The translations under genes and the position numbers were made by a program. 10,976 nucleotides of DNA from contig JAGWHV010000026.1 of assembly GCA_028866595.1 (NCBI GenBank), positions 1-10,976 of the forward strand. The letters run 5' to 3'. Positions 1 through 7,402 of the stretch are shown in pieces (positions within the stretch are counted from its first letter, which is position 1; each line of letters begins with the position of its first letter). The notes beneath the pieces are model-generated. The model saw only the letters and a program-made list of their open reading frames with translations, did not search any database and was not told the DNA's origin. Source of the stretch: Patescibacteria group bacterium (lineage in GTDB: Bacteria > Patescibacteriota > Minisyncoccia > Phycocordibacterales > UBA6065).

Positions 1-790
1 CGAAAGCGTCCAAGTAAGACTGCAAGTGCTTCTTTGAAACGCTCTTAAAAGTCCCCTTGATTGACCTTTTTAAATGAGAAAAGAACGTCTCAATCGTGTT
101 TACGTGAGCCTTATATCGCACATACTCGCCTTTTTTATGATGAACCGAGAAATGTCTGTAGTGCTTGTCTAAACGATTAAATCCCTTTGCTTTGTCAGTA
201 AGAAGCACCGATCCGACCTCTACGCTTCCTTTCACAAACTTTTCTAGTACATCAGCAGAGGCGTTCGGCACGATTTTTGCTCTCATCTTTCCATTCCTCT
301 GAACGGCGGCTATAACTGTTGCCTTAGCTTTCATAGCTTCGCTCAATTTCTCATTATTCTTTCCTGCGTACTTTCGGCCGCCGAAATATCCCACGTCAGT
401 CTCAATGACACCTTCTAGCGGCTTATCGTCCTGCGCCAGAGCTTTCTTTATCTCTGAAAGGATACGCCATGCGCATTTATATGTTACTTCAAGGTTAGCT
501 TGAAGTGTCTTTGCAGAAATACCCGACTTAGCGTTTGAGAACAAGAGAATAGCTTTGAACCAAAGAGTGAGAGGAGTACTAGACTTCTCGAATATAGTCC
601 AAGCCATAGGAGCAATCTGAAAGCGGCACTTGGAGCATTGAAACTGTCTACGGCCTGATATAAGCCTATACGTGCCGCCGCAAGAGCACTTCTCGCTGTG
701 CAGGTTCTTGAATAGGAAGTTTAGGCACGTTTCCTCGTTAGGAAAGTCCTTTTCAAGTGAGGGTACGCCGTACTTGGTTGTTTTCTTCAT
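1..790 (-). CDS. IS1595/ISXO2-like DDE transposase, C-terminus cut by window edge
   Basis: Reading the minus strand from ATG at 790 gives an open frame of 263 codons that runs off the window without a stop. Near the N-terminus is a zinc ribbon with Cys35, Cys37, Cys52 and Cys55, the usual DNA-binding front end of IS1595 transposases. The catalytic core follows: Asp132 in ETDVGYFGGRK, Asp199 in LLTDKAKGF, and the final acidic residue Glu234 in HVNTIETFFSHLKR, followed by the family's typical VSKKHLQSYL stretch. All three DDE residues are present, so the visible part looks functional. The missing part should be a few tens of residues at most. It would cut and join the ends of its own element. 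Codon use is AT-richer than in the neighbouring genes. Confidence 0.9.
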   Translation of the reverse strand, partial: MKKTTKYGVPSLEKDFPNEETCLNFLFKNLHSEKCSCGGTYRLISGRRQFQCSKCRFQIAPMAWTIFEKSSTPLTLWFKAILLFSNAKSGISAKTLQANLEVTYKCAWRILSEIKKALAQDDKPLEGVIETDVGYFGGRKYAGKNNEKLSEAMKAKATVIAAVQRNGKMRAKIVPNASADVLEKFVKGSVEVGSVLLTDKAKGFNRLDKHYRHFSVHHKKGEYVRYKAHVNTIETFFSHLKRSIKGTFKSVSKKHLQSYLDAF

Positions 791-796
791 GCTCCA

Positions 797-824
797 AGTA
801 TATACCCTATGATTATGTTGTCAA
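797..824 (-). promoter_or_regulatory. Transposase promoter, probably giving a leaderless mRNA
   Basis: On the minus strand a perfect -35 TTGACA (819-824) is followed after 16 bases by TATACT (797-802). The expected transcription start falls at or next to the A of the transposase ATG at 790. The GGAG just before the ATG is too close to act as a ribosome site, which supports leaderless translation. Confidence 0.65.
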
Positions 825-872
825 GGGATATACGTGGATAACCAATTGGCTTATTTAGTCTTGAAAACTCCC

Positions 873-2462
873 CTACCTCACCCCCTTCCTAAACACCCGC
901 CTGTAGCCTGTGCCAAGGGATTCTTTTTTGGATGGGTCTGTTTTGAGAGGGCGTGGATATTTGCTGCGGAAGCTGCGAGGGCCGCCAGTGCTGCGCGAAC
1001 CGCCGGAGCTGCGAGGGCCGCGGCCACCGGTGCCGTACGAGCCGACGCGCGGACCGCCATGAGAGTCGCTCGAGCCGCTATGAGAAAAGCTGTGTCCGCG
1101 CGATTCGCTGTGACCGCCGGGGCTGGCGCGAAAACCGCTGCTGCTGCCAAACCCGCCGCCGCGGCCGGAATGACCGCCGCGCCCGCCACGCGAACCACCA
1201 CGAAAGCCGCCGCGGACGAAACGACCTCCGCGATCAGAATGTCCTTCCTCCATGACCGCGCCCTCATGAGATTTCCTGGGAATCTCGCGCCTGATGAGAC
1301 GCTCGATCTCTTGGACATCACGCCTCTGGTCAGGCGAGGCAAAAGATATCGCTTTGCCGGCCTTGCCTGCCCTGCCCGTCCTGCCGATACGATGGACATA
1401 GTCCTCTGATTGTTCAGGCAAGTCGTAGTTCACGACGAGACCGATGTCTTTGACGTCGATGCCGCGCGCGGCGATATCAGTCGCGACGAGGACTTGGTAT
1501 TTGTGTTTTTTGAAGCCGTCGAGCGCCTCGCGCCTCTGGCCGAGCGAGCGGTTCGAATGGATCTCGGCGGCGGTGATGCCGGCCGAGCGGAGGCCGCGGG
1601 CGATGTCTTTCGCCCCGTACTTCGTCCGGCTAAAGACCAGAATCGGCGTGCCGGGGGCGACGTCGCCAAGCGTCTTTTTAAGCAACGCGAATTTCGAGCG
1701 GCGATCGACAATGATGATCTCCTGCTCGACTGTCGCTGCCGAGGTGCCTTGCGGCGCGACTTCTATGCGGAGCGGCAAGCGCATGTGCTCCATGGCGAGC
1801 TTGGCGATCTCGTCAGGCATCGTCGCCGAGAACAAGAGCGTCTGGCGGTCTTTCGGGGCGCGTTTGATGATCTCGCGGATCTGCGGCATAAATCCGATGT
1901 CGAGCATGTGATCAGCCTCGTCGAGGACGATCGTCGAGACTCGATCGAGATTGATCGTGCCCTGCTCGAGATGGTCGATGAGCCGGCCCGGCGTGGCGAT
2001 GACGATGTCGGGACCGAGGCGAACGGCGCGGACTTGCTTGCCCATCGCTTCGCCGCCGATGAGGACGGCGGTATGGATGCCAAGGCTCATGCCCGGCGTG
2101 GCTCCTATTTTGCGCAAGGTCTCGTCGACCTGGAGAGCGAGCTCGCGGGTCGGCAGGACGACGAGGCCGCGGCTGTCGCGCTTCATGGCTTTGTCGGCGA
2201 GGATGCGCTCGATCATCGGTATGCCGAAGCCGAGCGTTTTGCCCGTACCCGTCTGGGCGATGCCGATGATGTCTTTGCCGGCGATGCCTTGAGATATGAC
2301 GCGAGACTGGATAGGCGTCGGCGTGATAAAGCCGTTCCGCTCGAGCACGGCGAGCATGCCTTCGCTTATGCCAGGAAGGTCTTTGAACGTAAGGGTATGC
2401 GCACGATTGTCGGGCGCGGCGCCGGCATTGTCATGCGGCGCAGAATGGTTTGTCGGTGTCAT
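873..2462 (-). CDS. DEAD-box ATP-dependent RNA helicase with RGG-rich C-terminal tail
   Basis: This unwinds RNA duplexes using ATP, acting in ribosome assembly, mRNA decay or cold adaptation in the cytoplasm. From ATG at 2462 the product is 529 residues. The motif set is complete: Q motif region (about 26-52), Walker A AQTGTGKT (69-76), PTRELA (104-109), TPGR (157-160), DEAD (181-184), SAT (212-214), ATDIAARGID (327-336) and HRIGRTGRAG (357-366). Residues 408-505 form a low-complexity tail rich in Gly, Arg and Ser (RGG/GGSR units), a flexible RNA-binding extension seen in RhlE/CsdA/DeaD-type enzymes; the exact subfamily cannot be assigned. The frame stays open to a TTG at 2537, but that TTG overlaps the -10 box and is rejected as the start. 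No strong ribosome site precedes the ATG at 2462. It is a single-gene unit. Confidence 0.93.
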   Translation of the reverse strand: MTPTNHSAPHDNAGAAPDNRAHTLTFKDLPGISEGMLAVLERNGFITPTPIQSRVISQGIAGKDIIGIAQTGTGKTLGFGIPMIERILADKAMKRDSRGLVVLPTRELALQVDETLRKIGATPGMSLGIHTAVLIGGEAMGKQVRAVRLGPDIVIATPGRLIDHLEQGTINLDRVSTIVLDEADHMLDIGFMPQIREIIKRAPKDRQTLLFSATMPDEIAKLAMEHMRLPLRIEVAPQGTSAATVEQEIIIVDRRSKFALLKKTLGDVAPGTPILVFSRTKYGAKDIARGLRSAGITAAEIHSNRSLGQRREALDGFKKHKYQVLVATDIAARGIDVKDIGLVVNYDLPEQSEDYVHRIGRTGRAGKAGKAISFASPDQRRDVQEIERLIRREIPRKSHEGAVMEEGHSDRGGRFVRGGFRGGSRGGRGGHSGRGGGFGSSSGFRASPGGHSESRGHSFSHSGSSDSHGGPRVGSYGTGGRGPRSSGGSRSTGGPRSFRSKYPRPLKTDPSKKESLGTGYRRVFRKGVR

Positions 2463-2536
2463 TATATGATAGGCGGCCGCCTCTTTGTGTCCCGGCCAAA
2501 GCCGTGGATGAGGTTCCGCCTTGATTAATACATCCA

Positions 2537-2565
2537 ATTAGAGCAAAAAACGCTTTATAAGTCAA
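2537..2565 (-). promoter_or_regulatory. Promoter of the DEAD-box helicase gene
   Basis: Minus strand: -35 TTGACT (2560-2565), 17-base spacer, -10 TCTAAT (2537-2542). Transcription would start near 2530, leaving a leader of about 68 bases before the ATG at 2462. The promoter begins right at the T-rich tail of the upstream operon's terminator. Its position excludes the TTG at 2537 as a start codon. Confidence 0.65.
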
Positions 2566-2594
2566 AGAAAAAGAGGAAGCATGGCTTCCTCTTT
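2561..2594 (-). terminator. Rho-independent terminator of the phosphatase/kinase/hydrolase/vWA operon
   Basis: A perfect 11-base-pair inverted repeat (AAAGAGGAAGC at 2570-2580, GCTTCCTCTTT at 2584-2594) with a three-base loop is followed on the minus strand by CTTTTTCTTTG. It lies 28 bases after the vWA stop codon. The stem has only moderate GC. Confidence 0.75.
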
Positions 2595-2621
2595 GATGAA
2601 AGAACTGTTCTTGAGCCTGAC

Positions 2622-3419
2622 CTACCCGCCGAAGCCGCCGGCCGCCGCTTGGCTGAAGTTGGTGGCCTGGCTGACCCGGACCGCCGACTTCGACGCGAGG
2701 GCGAAAGCCTTGCGGATCTCGTGCGGCGAGTTTTTCGGCGTGAGTACCCACTCGGCCGGGATGCCCATGTCGCGGGCGATCTGCCGGAAGTCAGTCGAGC
2801 CGTCGTCGATGCCCATGAAGGCGATGACGTGGTTCTCTTGATTCAGGAGGTCGCGGGCGATGGCAGCGACGTCGCGGGCGGTGTTCTTGATCGAACCTTC
2901 GTCGTTCCCGTCGGTGACGATGAGCGAGACCGAGCGGACCGGGACGCCGTTCTGCGCGAACTCCTGCGCCTTGAGGAGCACGCCGCCCAGGAATACGACC
3001 GCTTGGTCGTAGAGGGGCGTGCCGCCGTTCGGGTTGAAGTTCGATGCGTCCATTTTGACCGCGCCCGCGAGCGGACGGTAGTCGTAGAGGATCGTGCCGT
3101 TAAGATACCGGCACGCCGCCTGGATGCCTTCGCTCGCTTTGGTGCCGCCGAGGGCCTCGAGGACCGTGTTGTGACCCTCGCGGACCGCCTCGGCGTTCCC
3201 CTGGACAAACCGGATCGAACCGGAATCGTCGATGAGGGACGAGACGAGGACGACTTCGCTCGCCGCGACCTTGAGCGCCGGCGTGCCGAGGCCCGCCGCG
3301 ATCTGGTCGCCGATATCTTCGTCCTGGAGGACGGAGAGCGAGTGCTTCGAAACGAAGCCCTGCGCTTTCGCGTCATCGAGGAGCGCGCCGACTCTGCTGC
3401 TTGAGGTGGATTGTGTCAT
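2622..3419 (-). CDS. von Willebrand factor A (vWA) domain protein
   Basis: A 265-residue cytoplasmic protein with no signal peptide or membrane segment. It carries a complete MIDAS metal site: Asp64, Ser66 and Ser68 in LIDDSGSI, Thr134 in NGGTPLYD, and Asp170 in VTDGNDEGS. Such domains bind a divalent metal and dock partner proteins; in TerY-type systems the vWA protein works with a kinase and a PP2C phosphatase. Here it is the last gene of exactly such a set. The first ~50 residues are not recognised, and the C-terminus ends in a short Gly/Ala-rich tail. The start is fixed by an AAAGGA ribosome site six bases upstream of ATG 3419; the frame is open to 3668, but the extra 83 residues are Arg-rich out-of-frame reading of the hydrolase gene. 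It begins 29 bases after the hydrolase stop. The partner role is inferred from context. Confidence 0.9.
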   Translation of the reverse strand: MTQSTSSSRVGALLDDAKAQGFVSKHSLSVLQDEDIGDQIAAGLGTPALKVAASEVVLVSSLIDDSGSIRFVQGNAEAVREGHNTVLEALGGTKASEGIQAACRYLNGTILYDYRPLAGAVKMDASNFNPNGGTPLYDQAVVFLGGVLLKAQEFAQNGVPVRSVSLIVTDGNDEGSIKNTARDVAAIARDLLNQENHVIAFMGIDDGSTDFRQIARDMGIPAEWVLTPKNSPHEIRKAFALASKSAVRVSQATNFSQAAAGGFGG

Positions 3420-3425
3420 GGTTTT

Positions 3426-3431
3426 TCCTTT
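3426..3431 (-). promoter_or_regulatory. Ribosome binding site that sets the vWA start
   Basis: AAAGGA in the context CGAAAGGAAAAAC before ATG 3419. The same CGAAAGGAAA string precedes the hydrolase start. It supports the 265-residue form over the longer frame. Confidence 0.75.
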
Positions 3432-3448
3432 CGTTTTGGTTGTTCGCC

Positions 3449-4489
3449 TCAGAGCTTGATGTCGGGCCAGTCCTCGACGGGATCGGTCGATTTGACGACG
3501 TGCATGCCGGCGTCCTTGAACTTCTCGAACGCCTTGTTGGCGTCGTCGGTGAAGTCGTAGACGCCCGGGATCACGACCGCCGAGGTGCAGTCCTCGATGA
3601 GGTAGACCTTTTTGGCGAGGTCGGGATCCTTGGCGAGGATCTCGGTGAGGAGGTCCTCGATCGTCCAAGCCACGCAGTGGCTCTTCGCTTGCCCGGCGAT
3701 CGCGACGTAGTCGTGATCCATCAGGGCGCGGAAGAACTTGGCGTTCTTGGCGGCGATGGCTTCGTTGCTCGGACCGGTGAGCACTTCGGGCCGGAGGACG
3801 GAGTAATTCTCCGTGAGCGGGTTTCCACCCTTGACCTCGAGACCGAGCTGGGAGACGCGCGCGACGGTGTGGAAGAAGCAGGCTTCCTCCACAGCCGAGA
3901 CGAGCGCGTGGCCGATGCCGCCGAGCATGGCGTGGTAGGGCCAGATCATCAGATTGTACTTGCCGGCCTTCTCCAGCTCATCCGCATAGTGGATGACGTG
4001 GGCTTGGAGGTCGGCGTACGGGAGGCCGATGGCCGCCGCGATGGCGGGATTGACCTTCCAGACGCCCTCGCGGAGATCCTTGGCGCTGATCATCGTGAAC
4101 GGCGGCGAATTCTTGCCAGTGCCATCCACGAAGAACAGGCTGTGGAAGATCTGCGCCGCCCGATGGGTATCGAGGGTGCAGAAGAGCTTCGTGAGGACGC
4201 CGAGGTTGCGGTAGATGAACTCCGCGAGCCGCCGGTTATCGTCGACCGCGCCGGTGCCAGAGCGGCCGCCCACGAAGAGCTCGAAGCCCGGGATACAGAA
4301 CGTATTCTGGACGTCGATCATCATGAGGGCGATCTTGACCTTGTCGGTCGAGGACGGGCGGATGCCGTATTTCTTGGCCCAGGCCGCGGCGTGCGGCGCC
4401 AGGTCGTTGTAAGGCGTGCGATAGACTTCGCCCACCCGTTTCGGATCATAGTGCCGCGGGAGCGGCAGTTGCGTAACAGTCGCTGTCAT
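3449..4489 (-). CDS. Nicotinamidase-like cysteine hydrolase (isochorismatase superfamily), enlarged
   Basis: Likely hydrolyses nicotinamide to nicotinate and ammonia, the first step of NAD salvage. The 346 residues keep the whole nicotinamidase signature as I align it by eye: Asp59 (MMIDVQNTF), metal ligands Asp107 and His109 (LDTHR) and His186 (WPYH, matching the WPxHC motif), Lys220 (VKGG), and nucleophile Cys272 (AKSHCVAWT). The protein is much longer than the roughly 180-220 residues usual for PncA. The extra length is an N-terminal ~50-residue extension, a long insert around 118-175, and other loops. It sits between the kinase gene (28-base gap) and the vWA gene, so it is translated with signalling proteins. 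It could instead act on another amide, or serve as a non-enzymatic partner, but the intact active site argues for catalysis. ATG 4489 has an AAAGGA ribosome site. Confidence 0.85.
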   Translation of the reverse strand: MTATVTQLPLPRHYDPKRVGEVYRTPYNDLAPHAAAWAKKYGIRPSSTDKVKIALMMIDVQNTFCIPGFELFVGGRSGTGAVDDNRRLAEFIYRNLGVLTKLFCTLDTHRAAQIFHSLFFVDGTGKNSPPFTMISAKDLREGVWKVNPAIAAAIGLPYADLQAHVIHYADELEKAGKYNLMIWPYHAMLGGIGHALVSAVEEACFFHTVARVSQLGLEVKGGNPLTENYSVLRPEVLTGPSNEAIAAKNAKFFRALMDHDYVAIAGQAKSHCVAWTIEDLLTEILAKDPDLAKKVYLIEDCTSAVVIPGVYDFTDDANKAFEKFKDAGMHVVKSTDPVEDWPDIKL

Positions 4490-4494
4490 TGGTT

Positions 4495-4500
4495 TCCTTT
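4495..4500 (-). promoter_or_regulatory. Ribosome binding site of the cysteine hydrolase
   Basis: AAAGGA within CGAAAGGAAACCA directly before ATG 4489; near-copy of the site before the vWA gene, which suggests both are meant to be translated independently of upstream coupling. Confidence 0.7.
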
Positions 4501-4517
4501 CGCTTGTTTGGGATTTT

Positions 4518-6395
4518 TCACGAGCGGTTAAGCTTCATGAAGTTGATGGTATCTGCCTTTACGACATAGAGGCCGCCGTCGCCCGCAAAGAGATGATCTC
4601 CCGAGGCGACGAAGCGCTCCGTGTCTGCGAACCGTTCGGCGAGAACGATCTGTCCTCTATCGACCGAGAGACGGACGAGTCCGTCATCGGTCGCGGCGAA
4701 GAGCATCTTGCCTACGGCGCATTTGCTGCGAAGCGTGGCGAGCCACGCTTCGCCGTCCTCGGCGCCTTCCGGCGCCTCGGCATGAGCGATCACTTTGCCC
4801 GAAGGCTCGATGACCGCGCAGTGATTGGTCCGAACTCCCCGCTCTTGCTCGCTCCAAAGGAACCAGCAGAGGTCGTTCGATAGGAAGCATGTCGAGTCGA
4901 TGAGCTCGCCGCGCATGCGCGGCAAGTCGACCGAATCGTTGATGCCCGTCGAGGCAGCTTCGAAGACGAAGCCGACGACAATCCGGCCGGCTCGATAAAA
5001 GCCGAAGCCGAATCTGGGGCCGACCCAGAAGAAGGTATTACCGGCGATGACCGTCCCGATGTGCTCGGGGCCGATTGCGCCGTTCCGCAAGAGCCGGTCG
5101 CCTTGGATCCAAAAGCGCGAGCGCTCATTGGCGTCAAAGGCGGCCAGATTGAGGAACGAGCTCACCGGAACGACTTCCGAAGCGCCTGCCGGATCAAAGA
5201 CCTCGAGCGCGCCGTTTTGAGCAGCGAGCGTGAGAGAGCCTTGGATTCGGAAGCGGATGTGCGGGTCCTGCAGCCGGACGAGCACGGCGTCGCCGTTCTC
5301 GCGGCGATAGGCGCCGCCTTCGTAGTAGACCCACTTCAGGCCGCCTTGGAAGGCGGCGAAGGCGATCGATACGCCGGGCCGACGGAACTTCCGGGTGAGG
5401 GTGATCTTGCCCTTGACGATGACGGTCTCCTTGACCTCGGCAGCAGCATGCGGGTCGCAGACCGGGCAGGCGCGACGCGCATGCTCGATGCCGCAGACCG
5501 GGCACTTGCTCCAGTCGAGGCTGTCGAAGAGCTTCGCCGGGAACTCCCCGCGCCAGTCCTTCTCGAATACGAGCTGGAGCTGGTGGTTAAGCTCGTCCGG
5601 GAGCGTCGCGTAAGGCGTCGCTGGCAGAGGGTATTTCACCTCTGGATCCCAGACGGTTATCCGAGCGAGCGATCGAGCGTCCTGCGGCAGCCGCTTCTTT
5701 GGATCCTTCGGGCGGTATACGCCGCCATACGGACCGACGCAGAGCAGAGACTGCATGAGCATGAGCGCGAAAGCGTACCAGTCGGACTCCTCGTTGTGAG
5801 GCTTCACGAGCTGAGGCGCTTTGGCGCGCCGATCGCAGAGGACCGGGTCCACGAACTTGACGGTGTACGCCGAAGTGAGGAACCGGTCGAACTGGAACGA
5901 GTCGGCGTCGATGAAGAATGGCTCGTCGCCTTTCACCATGACGTTGAGGTCGTTAAAGTCGCCGAGGATCGCCCCCGCCGCATGGATGGCTTTCACCGTC
6001 TCATGCATCTTGGCGAAGACGATCGAGACCGTCCGGTTGGACAAGCCGGCCCTATGGAATCCCGGCTCCGAGAATTGGACCAGGCGGTCCGCTCCGCGGA
6101 TGAGATCCATGGTAAAGCCAGCGATGAGCTGGCTCGGCCCGTAGGCGAGATCCTTGGGAGCGACGACGCGAGGCGGCAGTTTCGGGAATCGCGGCAGTTT
6201 TTGCTGGGCGACCTTGATCCGCTCTCTCGCGCCACGCTGCTCGTGAGGCACGCCGTCGTAGTCGGGATGATTCGGCTCCTTGTAGACTTTGAGAGCATCG
6301 CTGCCGAGCTCATAGATCTCGGCTTCGCCGCCTTTGCCCAGGGCCTTGAGCCGGCTGAGCATTACGCGGCGACCGTTGATGGTGACCTCGTTCAT
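4518..6395 (-). CDS. Serine/threonine kinase-like protein with zinc ribbon and beta-propeller-like C-terminus
   Basis: A 625-residue soluble protein. Residues 1-290 form a protein kinase fold: glycine loop GKGGEAEIY (20-28), Lys36 in ALKVYK, catalytic loop LGDFNDLNVMV with Asp146 and Asn151, and FIDADSFQF with Asp163 in place of DFG. The His of the classical HRD motif is absent and the DFG-equivalent is DAD; GD.N and IDxDSFQ are typical of bacterial kinases found with PP2C and vWA partners (YegI/TerY-associated type), so activity is plausible. A zinc ribbon follows (Cys298, Cys301, Cys310, Cys313). From about 325 to the end are repeated short beta-rich units suggesting a propeller, perhaps a sensor or docking platform; that is inference. 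The start overlaps the phosphatase stop in ATGA (6392-6395), implying translational coupling. No membrane segment was seen. Confidence 0.88.
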   Translation of the reverse strand: MNEVTINGRRVMLSRLKALGKGGEAEIYELGSDALKVYKEPNHPDYDGVPHEQRGARERIKVAQQKLPRFPKLPPRVVAPKDLAYGPSQLIAGFTMDLIRGADRLVQFSEPGFHRAGLSNRTVSIVFAKMHETVKAIHAAGAILGDFNDLNVMVKGDEPFFIDADSFQFDRFLTSAYTVKFVDPVLCDRRAKAPQLVKPHNEESDWYAFALMLMQSLLCVGPYGGVYRPKDPKKRLPQDARSLARITVWDPEVKYPLPATPYATLPDELNHQLQLVFEKDWRGEFPAKLFDSLDWSKCPVCGIEHARRACPVCDPHAAAEVKETVIVKGKITLTRKFRRPGVSIAFAAFQGGLKWVYYEGGAYRRENGDAVLVRLQDPHIRFRIQGSLTLAAQNGALEVFDPAGASEVVPVSSFLNLAAFDANERSRFWIQGDRLLRNGAIGPEHIGTVIAGNTFFWVGPRFGFGFYRAGRIVVGFVFEAASTGINDSVDLPRMRGELIDSTCFLSNDLCWFLWSEQERGVRTNHCAVIEPSGKVIAHAEAPEGAEDGEAWLATLRSKCAVGKMLFAATDDGLVRLSVDRGQIVLAERFADTERFVASGDHLFAGDGGLYVVKADTINFMKLNRS

Positions 6396-7291
6396 GACGC
6401 GGTTCCCTCCAATCTCGGCGGTTGCCGGCGACGGATGACCGCGAGGGTCGTATCATCGGGCAAGAGCCCTGGCCTCCTGTTGATGCGGCCCTCGTCCCAA
6501 TCAGGTTCGGCGGTCGCATTGTTGGCAAGAGCGAGCGTCCGGCGGATGGCATCAGTCGTGTCGAAGTATCGGCCGTCCTCCCAAAATTGGGAGAGCGGGC
6601 CGAGCTTGACCGGACCGTTCTTGGTGTTGAGGCTCGGAAAATGCTTTCCTGCGGCGGCGATGAGATCGCCGACGCCATCCGAGCCGACGAGGATCGAATC
6701 AACCTCGCGGGTCGGCAGAGCCACAGGGACCTTGAATCGGCACTCCTCCGGAGCGATGCCGTACTGGTCGGGCCTTAACAGCCCGTAACCGACATACGGC
6801 GGCTCATTGTTCGCGAACGGACCGACGCGCGCGACCGCGCCGTTGACGGCGTAGACGCCATCGCCGACGAGGAACACGAACGAGTCATACGGCGTCACGA
6901 GGAAGCCGATGAGTGTGAACAGGAAGTGGTCCTTGACCGCCTCCTTCAGATTCGGTCCGAGCTTTTCCGCGAGGATGCGGAGATACGCAAGGAGATCTTG
7001 GCGAACGTCTTCCCAGTACAGGAAGCGCGCGCCTTTATCGCCTGCGGCTTCTGCAACGGCGAGATAGCGAGGGACGTATTCCCAGAGCGCGTACGCCACG
7101 AAACGCGCGGCGATCTGTGCTCCTACCTCGCTGCGCTCTCCGGAGCCGCAGCCGTCAGCGACGACGGCGATAGCGACTCCCTTGTCGAGCCCATCGATGA
7201 GACAGTAAGCGTCCTGTCCATTGCCCCATTTAAGAGGCTGGAGGTGGTCCCTTCCGGTGACCGTGCCTCCGGCTAGTTCGAATGTCTTCAT
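6392..7291 (-). CDS. PP2C-type serine/threonine protein phosphatase
   Basis: A 299-residue metal-dependent phosphatase, first gene of the operon and probably the antagonist of the coupled kinase. Visible motifs are Asp27 (NGQDAYC), Asp46 in VADGCGSG (46-51, the DGxGS metal site), GDG (143-145), SDGVGD (204-209), and the terminal DDTT (279-282). These are the metal-binding acidic positions of the PP2C fold, so it should be active. It is soluble, with no membrane helix. The sequence NGQDAY with an early DGCGS and a long insert (about 150-195) fits the bacterial PP2C_2 type often seen beside vWA and kinase genes. ATG 7291 is supported by a strong AAGGAGG ribosome site. The gene overlaps the kinase start by four bases. 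Confidence 0.92.
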   Translation of the reverse strand: MKTFELAGGTVTGRDHLQPLKWGNGQDAYCLIDGLDKGVAIAVVADGCGSGERSEVGAQIAARFVAYALWEYVPRYLAVAEAAGDKGARFLYWEDVRQDLLAYLRILAEKLGPNLKEAVKDHFLFTLIGFLVTPYDSFVFLVGDGVYAVNGAVARVGPFANNEPPYVGYGLLRPDQYGIAPEECRFKVPVALPTREVDSILVGSDGVGDLIAAAGKHFPSLNTKNGPVKLGPLSQFWEDGRYFDTTDAIRRTLALANNATAEPDWDEGRINRRPGLLPDDTTLAVIRRRQPPRLEGTAS

Positions 7292-7294
7292 TAT

Positions 7295-7301
7295 CCTCCT
7301 T
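7295..7301 (-). promoter_or_regulatory. Strong ribosome binding site of the PP2C gene
   Basis: AAGGAGG, the best Shine-Dalgarno match in the window, only three bases from ATG 7291. It lies just after a GC-rich hairpin (7320-7334), so it could be masked or exposed by leader folding. Confidence 0.75.
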
Positions 7302-7402
7302 ATAGGTTGTGTTCGTACCGGGCGGATACCGCCCAGACAAACGATTTTTTGTCAGACTCTATTTCAAAGATCGATATTTTAAGCCGTCCTTTTGAGGGAC
7401 GG

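Larger units (their letters stand above)
1..837 (-). mobile_element. IS1595-family-like insertion sequence, partial (one end outside window)
   Basis: The stretch holds a transposase gene read off the left edge of the window plus its promoter. It is visibly more AT-rich than the rest of the window, which suggests acquisition. The right boundary is not certain. An imperfect inverted pair, CCAAGTATATACCCT at 794-808 and AGGGATATACGTGG at 824-837, surrounds the promoter, and the outer arm may be part of the terminal inverted repeat. The other end of the element and any target duplication lie outside the window, so neither can be verified. The element lies downstream of the helicase gene, whose stop codon at 873-875 is outside it, so the helicase reading frame seems not to be broken. 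Confidence 0.7.

Noticed and set aside
1000..1230. Repetitive GC-rich tract, considered as a DNA repeat array or CRISPR
   Set aside because: Irregular units that follow codons of the Gly/Arg/Ser-rich helicase tail; no constant repeats or spacers.
834..1409. Ala/Arg-rich plus-strand frame over the helicase tail
   Set aside because: Product of the repetitive RGG-coding DNA read backwards; no family features.
1410..2528. 372-codon plus-strand frame opposite the helicase
   Set aside because: Antisense shadow of the complete DEAD-box motif set.
2463..2537. 25-residue N-terminal extension of the helicase from TTG 2537
   Set aside because: The TTG overlaps the -10 box, so it would not be in the mRNA.
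3420..3668. 83-residue N-terminal extension of the vWA protein
   Set aside because: Arg/Gly-rich out-of-frame reading of the hydrolase gene; ATG 3419 has its own AAAGGA site.
3401..4531. 376-codon plus-strand frame opposite the hydrolase
   Set aside because: Antisense shadow; the minus-strand product keeps all catalytic residues and has a ribosome site.
5061..6788. 575-codon plus-strand open frame opposite the kinase and phosphatase genes
   Set aside because: Arg/Glu/Asp-rich antisense reading of two genes with clear family motifs; long antisense frames are common in GC-rich coding DNA. No recognisable motifs or ribosome site.
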